A stretch of DNA of 5,093 nucleotides from JADDRA01 sp038233555 (GCA_038233555.1 JBBSLT010000177.1:1-5093), one strand, 5' to 3'. Shown: positions 1 to 5,093, numbered from the stretch's first letter. Program-made: numbers and translations. The notes: a model not told the origin generated them from the letters alone.

Positions 1-671
1 GCCGCCCGCTGCTCGATGACGCCGTCTCGCATCACCGCCACCTCGTCCCCGAGGACGAAGGCCTCTTCCTGGTCGTGGGTGACGAAGACGGTGGTGATGC
101 CAAGCTCGGCCAACAGCCGGTGGACCTCGGTCCGGATGTCGACGCGCAGGGCGGTGTCGAGGTTGGAGAACGGCTCGTCGAGCAGGAGCACCGCCGGGCG
201 GGGAGCAAGCGCCCGGGCCAGTGCCACCCGCTGCTGCTGGCCGCCCGAGAGGGTGGCCGGAGACCGCTCGCCCAGGCCACCGAGGCCCACCATCTCGAGC
301 GCCTCCTCCACCCGGTTCGACCTCCGCTCGCCCCGGGACAGTCCGTAGCCCACGTTGCCGGCCACGCTGCGATGGGGGAACAGGGCCCAATCCTGGAACA
401 CCATGCCCACCCGGCGGTGCTCGGGGGCGATGTCGATGGCAGGTGCGCCGGGTATCGAGCGGGCCAGCACCCGGTCGGCCACCAGCACCTCACCGGCGTC
501 GGGACATTCGAGGCCGGCGATGGTGCGCAACAGCGTGGTCTTGCCACAGCCGCTGGGCCCGAGCAGGGCCAGCACGGTCCCGGGCTCGACGCCAAGCGAG
601 ACCTCCCGCAGCACGGGGGTGGGCCCGAACGCCTTGCTCAGGCCTCGCACCTCGATGCTGGCGCTGTTCAT
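1..671 (-). CDS. ABC importer ATP-binding protein, FbpC/PotA-like (3' end outside window)
   Basis: This is the nucleotide-binding subunit of a binding-protein-dependent importer; it hydrolyses ATP on the inner face of the membrane to drive uptake. 223 codons are visible and the frame stays open to the window edge, so the C-terminal part is missing. All ABC motifs are intact: Walker A GPSGCGKT (residues 38-45), Q-loop VFQDWALFPH (Q93), signature LSGGQ (141-145), Walker B VLLLDEP (161-167), D-loop SNLD (169-172) and switch His199 in VTHDQEEA. The phrase RRVGMVFQDWALFPH and the QEEA context are typical of the ferric iron, polyamine, sulfate and thiamine importer ATPases. The substrate cannot be decided because the permease and binding protein are not here and the C-terminal regulatory domain is cut off. 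The ATG at 669-671 has GAGG four bases upstream. It is transcribed divergently from bioY. It is not the EcfA type expected to pair with BioY. Confidence 0.93.
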   Translation of the reverse strand, partial: MNSASIEVRGLSKAFGPTPVLREVSLGVEPGTVLALLGPSGCGKTTLLRTIAGLECPDAGEVLVADRVLARSIPGAPAIDIAPEHRRVGMVFQDWALFPHRSVAGNVGYGLSRGERRSNRVEEALEMVGLGGLGERSPATLSGGQQQRVALARALAPRPAVLLLDEPFSNLDTALRVDIRTEVHRLLAELGITTVFVTHDQEEAFVLGDEVAVMRDGVIEQRA

Positions 672-687
672 CGCACCTCACATCCTA
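672..687 (-). promoter_or_regulatory. Candidate near-leaderless -10 element and RBS of the ABC ATPase gene
   Basis: On the minus strand TAGGAT (687-682) fits the actinobacterial -10 pattern TANNNT. It ends 10 bases before the ATG, which would give a very short leader. GAGG lies between the element and the start codon. A -35 element is weak at best (GGTGAC with a 17-base spacer). This is inference from pattern only. Confidence 0.35.
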
Positions 688-740
688 CGGCAGGTCACCG
701 AACAGTCACCATCGGCTCCGAGTTTGTGGGCACGGATGGT

Positions 741-774
741 GGCTGTGTGTGGCACCAGCGCTGCACACAAAGCC
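741..774. promoter_or_regulatory. Large imperfect inverted repeat, candidate operator between ABC gene and bioY
   Basis: The arms GGCTGTGTGTG (741-751) and CACACAAAGCC (764-774) pair over 11 positions with one mismatch (G745/A770). The 12-base centre itself contains the perfect 8-base palindrome CAGCGCTG (756-763). The element lies about midway between the two divergent starts (70 bases from the ABC ATG, 84 from the bioY ATG), where an operator for either gene would sit. There is no U-tract, so it does not look like an intrinsic terminator. The regulator is unknown. Confidence 0.5.
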
Positions 775-819
775 GAGGGCAGGCGGTAACCCTGACGGTG
801 CGCTTCCGGTCACAACCGT

Positions 820-834
820 GTTCGATTCTCGAAC
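820..834. promoter_or_regulatory. Perfect 15-bp palindrome upstream of bioY, candidate operator
   Basis: GTTCGA-TTC-TCGAAC is a perfect inverted repeat with 6-base arms and a 3-base centre. It ends 23 bases before the bioY ATG, a position that would block transcription or early elongation. Biotin genes in actinobacteria are known to be controlled by the TetR-type repressor BioQ, whose site as I remember it is TGAAC-N3-GTTAC. The half-sites here are related in letters but in the opposite order, so identity with a BioQ site is not claimed. It also does not match the actinobacterial LexA box (GAAC-N4-GTTC). Confidence 0.5.
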
Positions 835-857
835 GACGCCTACCGAAAGGCTCTTCC

Positions 858-1490
858 ATGACCACCGCCACCGCCGGCCCCCTGGCGGCCCGAGCCACCC
901 TCGCCGACCTGCTCCCCCGGAGCCGGGTTCGCACCGTCGCGTTGGTGGTGGGCTTCGCCCTACTCACCGCCCTGGCCGCCCGGATCACCATCCCGCTGCC
1001 GTGGACCCCGGTGCCGATCACGGGCACGACCTTCGCCGTGCTGTTGGCGGGGGCGGCTCTCGGCTGGCGGGCGGGCGCCGCCAGCCAATTGCTCTACGTC
1101 GTGCTCGGAGCGGCCGGCCTGCCCTTCTACCAGGGGGGCGAGAGCGGGTGGACCTACGCCACCGGCAACACCGGCGGCTACCTGGTCGGTTTTGTGGTGG
1201 CTGCTGCGGCGGTGGGGTTCCTCGCCGAGCGGGGCCAGGACCGCAGCGTGGCCACGTCGATCCCGGCCATGCTCGCCGGCACGGCAGTGGTCTACCTCTT
1301 TGGGGTCGCCTGGCTCGGCCACGTGCTCGAAGCCGATGCCGTCACCGCCTTGACCAAGGGCCTGTTGCCCTTCGTCATCGGCGACAGCCTCAAGCTGGTG
1401 GCGGCCGGCGCCCTGCTTCCCCTCGCCTGGCGGCTGGCCCCGAACTCGGGTGAAAGCTCGTCCGAAGACATATCCGAAAACCCTTTGTGA
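858..1490 (+). CDS. bioY: Biotin transporter BioY (ECF S component)
   Basis: BioY is the integral membrane subunit that binds biotin in energy-coupling-factor importers. The 210-aa product is close to the usual family length, with a slightly long N-terminus. Family hallmarks seen are IPLPWTPVPITGTTFAVLLAG (residues 45-65), a Gly-rich SQLLYVVLGAAGLPF segment (76-90), GNTGGYLVGF (103-112) and the C-terminal PFVIGDSLKLVAAGALLP (171-188). About six hydrophobic segments can be read at 26-42, 54-70, 74-90, 107-124, 133-153 and 168-191, followed by a polar acidic tail. The ATG at 858 is preceded by AAAGG with a 7-base gap; the frame stays open upstream, but that part is antisense to the ABC gene and has no BioY character. 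No ecfA or ecfT gene lies in the window, so BioY either uses shared ECF modules encoded elsewhere or works alone, as some BioY proteins have been reported to do. A palindrome just upstream suggests repressor control. Confidence 0.95.
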   Translation: MTTATAGPLAARATLADLLPRSRVRTVALVVGFALLTALAARITIPLPWTPVPITGTTFAVLLAGAALGWRAGAASQLLYVVLGAAGLPFYQGGESGWTYATGNTGGYLVGFVVAAAAVGFLAERGQDRSVATSIPAMLAGTAVVYLFGVAWLGHVLEADAVTALTKGLLPFVIGDSLKLVAAGALLPLAWRLAPNSGESSSEDISENPL

Positions 1491-1504
1491 AAGAAGTCAC
1501 AAGG
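1483..1504. promoter_or_regulatory. CRP/FNR-type binding site overlapping the bioY stop codon
   Basis: TGTGA-AAGAAG-TCACA (1486-1501) matches the CRP-family consensus TGTGA-N6-TCACA at all ten defined positions, and flanking bases extend the symmetry to 1483-1504 with one G-T pair. Actinobacterial CRP/GlxR proteins use the same half-sites, usually with TA in the centre, which here is GA. The left half contains the bioY stop codon (1488-1490). The site is centred about 127 bases before the start of the next gene. The same symmetry would form an 8-pair, 6-base-loop RNA hairpin, but there is no U-tract after it. Confidence 0.6.
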
Positions 1505-1513
1505 CAGTAGCGT
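1485..1513 (+). promoter_or_regulatory. Candidate promoter for the 1621-2250 gene
   Basis: TTGTGA (1485-1490) and TAGCGT (1508-1513) are separated by 17 bases and match the sigma-70-type -35 and -10 patterns at four and three positions. If real, transcription would start near 1520 and leave a leader of about 100 bases. The -35 lies inside the CRP-like palindrome, so binding there should repress rather than activate this promoter. Pattern evidence only. Confidence 0.3.
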
Positions 1514-1544
1514 TGTCGTTGCCAGGCAGTAGCGGCTGTCGCCC
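1502..1544. repeat. Two-copy direct repeat, 22-bp spacing
   Basis: AGGCAGTAGCG occurs at 1502-1512 and again at 1524-1534, 22 bases apart or about two helical turns. Each copy is followed by a similar TGTCG-containing tail (1514-1518 and 1537-1541). It lies between the CRP-like site and the next gene and overlaps the candidate -10. It could be a direct-repeat operator or a small duplication. Confidence 0.6.
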
Positions 1545-1620
1545 TTCGCCTGCGATCAACAACTTCCGGACCCGATGCGCCGACGCGCCTCGAGGTCACC
1601 CGATCATCCCGGAGTCGCTC

Positions 1621-2250
1621 ATGCCCACCTCAACGTTGCCTACCAAGCCCCGCCGCGGTCCCCGCGTCCTGTCCCGGCTCAGTCGTCGACCGCGCCCGAT
1701 GCCGGGGAGGCCAGGGACCGAGTTCAACAGCGCCGACCCCGATGGCCTGGTCCAGCGCCTGGACGACAGCGACTGCTTCTGTCGTGACACCAAGGTGGGG
1801 CGGATGTACCACGCCAAGAACGTCTCCTACCGGGAGATCGCCTCTCGCGACAGCCTGCACGTCACCGTCCGGGACGGCCGCACCGTGGCCACCCACGTCG
1901 ACCGCCACTCCCCCCTGGCCCGTCGCCAGCCCGGTGGCGACTGCCGCTACTCCCCGCTGCGCGTCGCCGCCCACAACGTCACCGGGGCGGCACGTGATCT
2001 GGTGCGCCTCGCCCTGCGCAGCCAGCGCAGCCACGAGCACGAACGCACGCTGGTCGACGACCACACCGTGTCGGAGGCGCTGAGCACCAAGGAATACGAC
2101 GCCGCCTCCACCTCCACCGAGGCCGACCCCACCGAGGCCGACCCCAACGGGGCCGACCCCAACGGGGCCGGCGTCGACGTCACCGCCCTTGCTGTTCCGC
2201 AGCCCACTGCGCCAGCGGTTGGGGAAGCGCCTCGGCGTGGACCACGGTGA
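1621..2250 (+). CDS. Conserved-looking hypothetical protein with acidic repeat tail
   Basis: I do not recognise this 209-aa protein. It has a basic, Pro/Arg-rich N-terminus (1-32), a compact core (about 35-135) and a low-complexity C-terminus. The core contains DDSDCFCRDTKVGRMYH (48-64), with a Cys-X-Cys pair at C52 and C54, a short alternating strand-like stretch LHVTVRDGRTVATHVD (79-94) and a helix-like stretch RVAAHNVTGAARDLVRLAL (114-132). Residues 166-184 repeat the five-residue unit (T/N)(E/G)ADP almost four times. No signal peptide or membrane segment is evident. Strong G/C preference at third positions supports real coding. The start ATG at 1621 has GGAG six bases upstream; the frame is open further up, but an earlier start would run into bioY. 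Its 3' end overlaps the convergent HelD/HelR gene by 71 bp, so the last 24 residues could be poorly conserved extension. The CxC could bind metal, but two cysteines alone do not prove it. Confidence 0.75.
   Translation: MPTSTLPTKPRRGPRVLSRLSRRPRPMPGRPGTEFNSADPDGLVQRLDDSDCFCRDTKVGRMYHAKNVSYREIASRDSLHVTVRDGRTVATHVDRHSPLARRQPGGDCRYSPLRVAAHNVTGAARDLVRLALRSQRSHEHERTLVDDHTVSEALSTKEYDAASTSTEADPTEADPNGADPNGAGVDVTALAVPQPTAPAVGEAPRRGPR
2116..2172 (+). repeat. In-frame 15-bp tandem repeat, 3.8 copies
   Basis: Units at 2116-2130, 2131-2145, 2146-2160 and a partial at 2161-2172 share the pattern ACC/AAC-G(A/G)GGCCGACCCC. The 15-base period keeps the reading frame and encodes repeats of (T/N)(E/G)ADP in the hypothetical protein. 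Copy number may vary between strains. Confidence 0.85.
2152..2172 (-). terminator. Candidate hairpin terminator of the HelD/HelR gene
   Basis: GCCG-A-CCCC-AAC-GGGG-C-CGGC forms eight G-C pairs with one A-C mismatch and a three-base loop. On the minus strand it starts eight bases after the helD/helR stop codon (2180-2182). There is no U-tract, so termination would be of the U-less kind proposed for high-GC actinobacteria, or the hairpin may only stabilise the mRNA end. It arises from the tandem repeat of the opposite gene. Confidence 0.35.
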
Positions 2251-4318
2251 GGCGCCGGGTGGCCCGGGTTAGGGCGACGTAGAGCGAGCGCATCCCCTGG
2301 GGCTCTTCGGCCACGATGCGGGCGGGCTCGACCACCACCACCGAGTCGAGCTCCAAGCCCTTGACCAGGCGTACCGGGACGAGGGTCACCTGGGCGCCGA
2401 GGCCCCCTGATGCGGCCCGGCCGTGGTCGACGCCCGCCGCCTCCAGGGCCGCACCCAACTCCTCGACCAACGACTCGGGGGCGACGACGGCGACGTTGCC
2501 CTCACCCACCGCCCGGCGCTCCCGACCGGCCGCCTCGGCCACCGCCGCGGCCAAGCCGCCGGAGGTGGCGACAGTCGTGATCACCGGTGTCTCGCCTCCC
2601 TCGCGTACCGATCGGGGCGGACGCAATCCGGGGGCGGCGACGGGAAGGATGCGTTCGGCCAGGGCGAGCACCGCCGCGGGCGTGCGGTAGGCGACGGTGA
2701 GCTCGTAGAGGCGGGGGGGCCGTCGCCTGGGGAGATGGACCAACACCTCGTCCCAGCTCACGGGGGCCAGCGCCCCGGTGGCCTGGGCGATGTCGCCCAC
2801 CACCGTCATCGAACCGCCAAGCGAGCGCCGGGCCAGCATCCGCAGCTCCATCGGGGAGAGGTCCTGGGCCTCGTCGAGCACCAGGTGGCCGTAGGAGCGG
2901 GGCTCCTCGTCCCCCTTGGCTCGGGGACCGAGCAGGGTGCGGGCCTCGTCGAGCAGGGCAGCGTCGGCATTGCTCCACAACGGGGCGTCGTCGCCCCGCC
3001 CGTCGCCCCTCCCCACTCGGGGTCGCTCCAACGCCGCCAGCTCCTCGGTGCTGAGGCGGCCCCGGGCGGCCGATCGCAGCAGGGCCCGGGAGCCGAACAG
3101 CTCGGCCAGCAGCTCGGCGGGGGTGAGCACCGGCCACATCCACTCCAGGGCGGCCCGCACCTCGTCGGTCTGGCGGAGCTGCTCGCCGACCACCGATGCC
3201 TCGATGGGGATCCGGCCGCTGGCCGCCAAGGCGTTCCACAGGCCCTGCTCCACCAGGCGGCGCCCCGCGTTGTGACGCCGGGCCCGGCGCCGGGCCGACT
3301 CGACGAGGCGCCGGCTGGTCTCGACGTCGCAGCGCAGCGACTGCACGCCGAGGCCGATCACGAGGTCGGACCGCAGCGGGCGCTGGCGGTCGGCGACGGC
3401 CTTGGCCAGAAGCGCGACCATGCGCACGTCGCCCTTGACCCGGGCGCTCAGCGGCTCCTCCCGCCCGATGCCGACGTCTTCGGGGACGAGGTCGGCGACG
3501 ACGGCGAGCTCCACCCCGGCTTCGCCCAACGACGGCAGCACCCGCTCGATGTAGCCGAGGTACAGCCGGTTGGGGCCGAGGACGAGGAGGCCCTGGCCCT
3601 CCAGGGGGAAGCGGTGGGTGTAGAGCAGGTAGGCGGCTCGGTGCAGGGCCACCACCGTCTTGCCCGTTCCTGGCCCGCCCTGGACCACGACCACGCCCCT
3701 TAGCTCCGAGCGGATGATCTCGTCCTGTTCGCCTTGGATGGTCCCGACGATGTCGCCCAGGCGACCGGAGCGCGGTTGTTCGAGGGCAGCGAAGAGCACA
3801 CCCTGGCCGGTGACGGAGTGGTCGTGGGGTTCGGCGCCGGCCCCGGCCCCGGCGGCGGCCTCGCCGGCGATGTCGACGGCGTCGTCGCCGAAGAGCTCGT
3901 CTTCTATGCCGAGCAGGTGGCGCCCACGCGTGGCGAAGTGGCGCCGGCGGGACAGGCCCATGGGCGCGCGACCGGTGGCCCGATAGAAGGGTTCGGCGAT
4001 CGGCGCCCGCCAATCGACCACCACCGGTTCCTGGTCGGCGTCGGCTACCGCTACCCGACCGATGTAGAAGCGCTCCGACGAGGCCTCCTGGTCGATGCGA
4101 CCGAACACCAAGGAGGCGTCGCCCACGTCGAGCTGGGCCATTCGGGCCCGGATGGTGTCCTCCACCACCTCCCGTTCGATGCGGGCTTGGTGCGTGCCCT
4201 CCCGGGCGGGGTCGGTCAGGCGGCGAAGCTGAAGCACCCGGCGCCGGGCGGCGTCGAGGGCGTCGTGGGCATGATGTAGATACGCTTGTTCGGTGTCGAG
4301 CTCAGGATGTCCGGCCAT
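2180..4318 (-). CDS. RNA polymerase recycling motor ATPase, HelD/HelR family
   Basis: Members of this UvrD-like SF1 family bind RNA polymerase and pull it off DNA or out of stalled complexes; the actinobacterial HelR branch also protects the enzyme by displacing rifampicin. The 712-aa product has full family length. The N-terminal helical arm (about 8-80) is followed by the family block FYIGRVAV (84-91) and PVVVDWRAPIAEPFYRA (98-114). ATPase motifs are Q-motif-like TIQGEQDEIIR (193-203), Walker A GGPGTGKT (214-221), Walker B/motif II LVLDEAQDLS (479-488), motif III VGDIAQAT (507-514), motif IV AYRTP (543-547), motif V LVKGLELDSVVV (651-662) and motif VI LYVALTRATRRL (679-690). All look intact, and the unusual middle domain between motifs I and II (about 250-475) is where HelD proteins carry their polymerase-probing insert. 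It is not an ordinary DNA helicase. The ATG at 4316-4318 has GGAAG five bases upstream. It is divergent from marR and converges on the 1621-2250 gene. Whether it is HelD-like or a resistance-type HelR cannot be decided by eye. Confidence 0.9.
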   Translation of the reverse strand: MAGHPELDTEQAYLHHAHDALDAARRRVLQLRRLTDPAREGTHQARIEREVVEDTIRARMAQLDVGDASLVFGRIDQEASSERFYIGRVAVADADQEPVVVDWRAPIAEPFYRATGRAPMGLSRRRHFATRGRHLLGIEDELFGDDAVDIAGEAAAGAGAGAEPHDHSVTGQGVLFAALEQPRSGRLGDIVGTIQGEQDEIIRSELRGVVVVQGGPGTGKTVVALHRAAYLLYTHRFPLEGQGLLVLGPNRLYLGYIERVLPSLGEAGVELAVVADLVPEDVGIGREEPLSARVKGDVRMVALLAKAVADRQRPLRSDLVIGLGVQSLRCDVETSRRLVESARRRARRHNAGRRLVEQGLWNALAASGRIPIEASVVGEQLRQTDEVRAALEWMWPVLTPAELLAELFGSRALLRSAARGRLSTEELAALERPRVGRGDGRGDDAPLWSNADAALLDEARTLLGPRAKGDEEPRSYGHLVLDEAQDLSPMELRMLARRSLGGSMTVVGDIAQATGALAPVSWDEVLVHLPRRRPPRLYELTVAYRTPAAVLALAERILPVAAPGLRPPRSVREGGETPVITTVATSGGLAAAVAEAAGRERRAVGEGNVAVVAPESLVEELGAALEAAGVDHGRAASGGLGAQVTLVPVRLVKGLELDSVVVVEPARIVAEEPQGMRSLYVALTRATRRLTVVHAEALPQPLAQWAAEQQGR

Positions 4319-4369
4319 CGCGCTTCCAGACTCGTGTACGGGGGGTGAGCCAGCTTAGGGACGCCTGTC

Positions 4370-4388
4370 GCTCCTTGCGTCTGCCCCG
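4370..4388 (-). promoter_or_regulatory. Degenerate rifamycin-associated-element-like motif (speculative)
   Basis: On the minus strand the bases read GGGGC-AGAC-GCAAGG-AGC (4387-4370), 51 to 70 bases upstream of the HelD/HelR start. The rifamycin-associated element found ahead of helR and rifamycin-inactivating genes is, from memory, GGGGCTTGC-G-GCAAGGCCC. The outer left block and the right GCAAGG match, but the spacing is one base short and the left TTGC is missing. It may be chance in GC-rich DNA. Confidence 0.15.
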
Positions 4389-4409
4389 AATCGCTTGGGC
4401 ACCGAGCGC

Positions 4410-4422
4410 TACCCTGCTCCGA
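4410..4422 (+). promoter_or_regulatory. Leaderless -10 element of the marR gene
   Basis: TACCCT (4410-4415) fits TANNNT and ends six bases before the ATG, so transcription would be expected to start at or next to the A of ATG (4422). No Shine-Dalgarno sequence lies before this start, which agrees with leaderless translation, common in actinobacteria. No good -35 is visible. Confidence 0.45.
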
Positions 4423-4895
4423 TGGAGCCGGAATTGGACGATCCCCGGATCTCCGCGTTCGGGATGTTGTTGGAGGCTCACGCCGCGCTGGTGGCCACCG
4501 TCGGCCGAGACCTCGAGGAGGTCTCCGAACTGCCCTTCAGCTCGTTCGGGATCCTCTTGCGCCTGGCCCGTACGCCGGGCCGGCGCCTGCGCATGACCGA
4601 CCTGGCCGGCCAGGCGGCGCTGAGCACCAGCGGGCTCACCCGTCTCGTCGACCGCCTGGAGGAGGTCGGCTACCTCCGCCGCCAGCCGTGCAGCTCCGAC
4701 CGGCGCGCGTCGCTGGCCGTGCTCACCGACCTCGGGGCCGAGCTGGTGGCCAAGGCCCTGCCCAGCCACCTCGACTGCCTCGAGCGCACCATGTCCGAGC
4801 CCCTCGGACCCGCGGGGATCGCTGAGCTCACCGCCAGCCTGGCGACGGTGCGCGACCGGGCCCGCGGCGTGCCCCCCAGTCCCCTCGACAGCTAG
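4422..4895 (+). CDS. MarR-family transcriptional regulator
   Basis: The 157-aa product has the usual length of a MarR-type dimeric winged-helix repressor. The recognition region reads LRMTDLAGQAALSTSGLTRLVDRLEEVGYL (56-85), followed by the wing with the family Asp-Arg-Arg signature (D93-R95) in SSDRRASLAVLTDLG. N- and C-terminal helices (10-35 and about 106-150) would form the dimer interface. C90, just before the wing, could be redox-sensitive, but that is speculation. I chose the ATG at 4422: the TTG at 4395 in the same frame would add nine unconvincing residues and lie upstream of the -10. The gene is divergent from the HelD/HelR gene and is followed 22 bp later by a patatin-like gene, so it likely controls itself, the patatin gene and perhaps helD/helR. 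The ligand is unknown. Confidence 0.9.
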   Translation: MEPELDDPRISAFGMLLEAHAALVATVGRDLEEVSELPFSSFGILLRLARTPGRRLRMTDLAGQAALSTSGLTRLVDRLEEVGYLRRQPCSSDRRASLAVLTDLGAELVAKALPSHLDCLERTMSEPLGPAGIAELTASLATVRDRARGVPPSPLDS

Positions 4896-4917
4896 CGCCA
4901 GCGAGGCGGCTCGGGCG

Positions 4918-5093
4918 GTGGGTGGCGTCGCCCTCGTCCTCGGTGGCGGTGGGCTGGTCGGACACGCCTGGCACGTCGGGGTCCTGGCCGGCCTGGCCGA
5001 CGCCACGGGTTGGGACCCCTGCCGGGCGGAGCTGATCGTGGGTACGTCGGCGGGGGCGGTGGTGGGAGCTGAGCTGCGTGCCCGGCTGCATCC
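4918..5093 (+). CDS. Patatin-like phospholipase/acyl hydrolase, N-terminal fragment
   Basis: 58 codons are visible before the window ends. The start shows the two patatin-family hallmarks: the oxyanion-hole glycine loop LGGGGLVGHAWHVGVLAGL (8-26) and the nucleophile elbow GTSAG (42-46, Ser44). The catalytic aspartate would lie beyond the window. These enzymes cleave acyl chains from membrane lipids using a Ser-Asp dyad; the NTE/RssA-like bacterial group has this short lead-in. I infer GTG 4918 as the start, with GAGG (4903-4906) a rather long 11 bases upstream. The frame is open further back, but no better start is seen in the gap after marR. The 22-bp gap to marR suggests a shared transcript. 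No signal peptide is seen, so it is probably cytoplasmic. Confidence 0.85.
   Translation, partial: MGGVALVLGGGGLVGHAWHVGVLAGLADATGWDPCRAELIVGTSAGAVVGAELRARLH

Noticed and set aside
820..834. LexA/SOS box
   Set aside because: The actinobacterial SOS box has GAAC-N4-GTTC; here the half-sites are in the reverse order.
75..857. Long in-frame extension upstream of bioY
   Set aside because: It is antisense to the ABC ATPase gene, has no BioY-like sequence, and the ATG at 858 has a good ribosome site and correct family length.
1483..1504. Intrinsic terminator of bioY
   Set aside because: The hairpin is AT-containing, includes the stop codon and lacks a U-tract; the match to a CRP site explains the symmetry better, though both uses remain possible.
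1450..1620. Extended N-terminus for the 1621-2250 protein
   Set aside because: It would overlap the bioY end and use the intergenic region with the CRP-like site and repeats; GGAG before the ATG at 1621 favours the shorter form.
2116..2172. CRISPR-like array
   Set aside because: The 15-bp units are contiguous with no spacers and keep a reading frame, so this is a coding tandem repeat.
2423..3703. Long plus-strand open frame opposite the HelD/HelR gene
   Set aside because: It is a shadow caused by high GC; the minus-strand frame carries every SF1 ATPase motif, and the plus-strand protein is low-complexity Gly/Gln/His-rich.
2502..4013. Long minus-strand open frame in another phase of the HelD/HelR gene
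   Set aside because: Its translation is almost entirely Arg/Pro/Gly, typical of an out-of-phase frame in GC-rich coding DNA.
4302..5006. Minus-strand open frame across marR and the patatin start
   Set aside because: The plus strand encodes two recognisable families here; the opposite frame has no recognisable domain.

Overview
This is a high-GC window (codons strongly prefer G/C at the third position), and the gene content and near-leaderless starts point to an actinobacterium. An RNA polymerase recycling ATPase of the HelD/HelR family and TANNNT-type -10 elements fit this. A deep-branching lineage such as Acidimicrobiia is possible, but that is only an impression. I see no rRNA, tRNA, CRISPR array, insertion sequence or phage gene.

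Layout: (1) 1-671, minus strand, is the N-terminal part of an ABC importer ATPase of the iron/polyamine/sulfate type, cut by the window edge. (2) 672-857 is a 186-bp divergent control region with two clear inverted repeats. (3) 858-1490, plus strand, is bioY, the biotin-binding S component of an ECF transporter. (4) 1491-1620 is a short control region. It starts with an exact CRP-type palindrome (TGTGA-N6-TCACA) overlapping the bioY stop codon and continues with a two-copy direct repeat. (5) 1621-2250, plus, is an unrecognised 209-aa protein with a conserved-looking core and a repetitive acidic tail. (6) 2180-4318, minus, is a complete HelD/HelR-type SF1 ATPase. It converges on gene 5 and overlaps it tail to tail by 71 bp. 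(7) 4319-4421 is a compact divergent control region. (8) 4422-4895, plus, is a MarR-family regulator that looks leaderless. (9) 4918-5093, plus, is the start of a patatin-like hydrolase, 22 bp behind marR and so probably in the same operon.

How the genes fit together: the ABC ATPase and BioY are both nutrient-uptake parts that share a divergent control region. The ATPase belongs to the classical binding-protein-dependent class, so it should not be read as BioY's ECF energiser. HelD/HelR and the MarR-patatin pair also share one divergent region, so MarR could control both sides. No obviously new biological system is present. The most interesting material is regulatory: the CRP-like site inside the bioY stop, the perfect palindrome before bioY, the large imperfect palindrome between the ABC gene and bioY, and a hairpin for helR carried within the coding repeat of the opposite gene.
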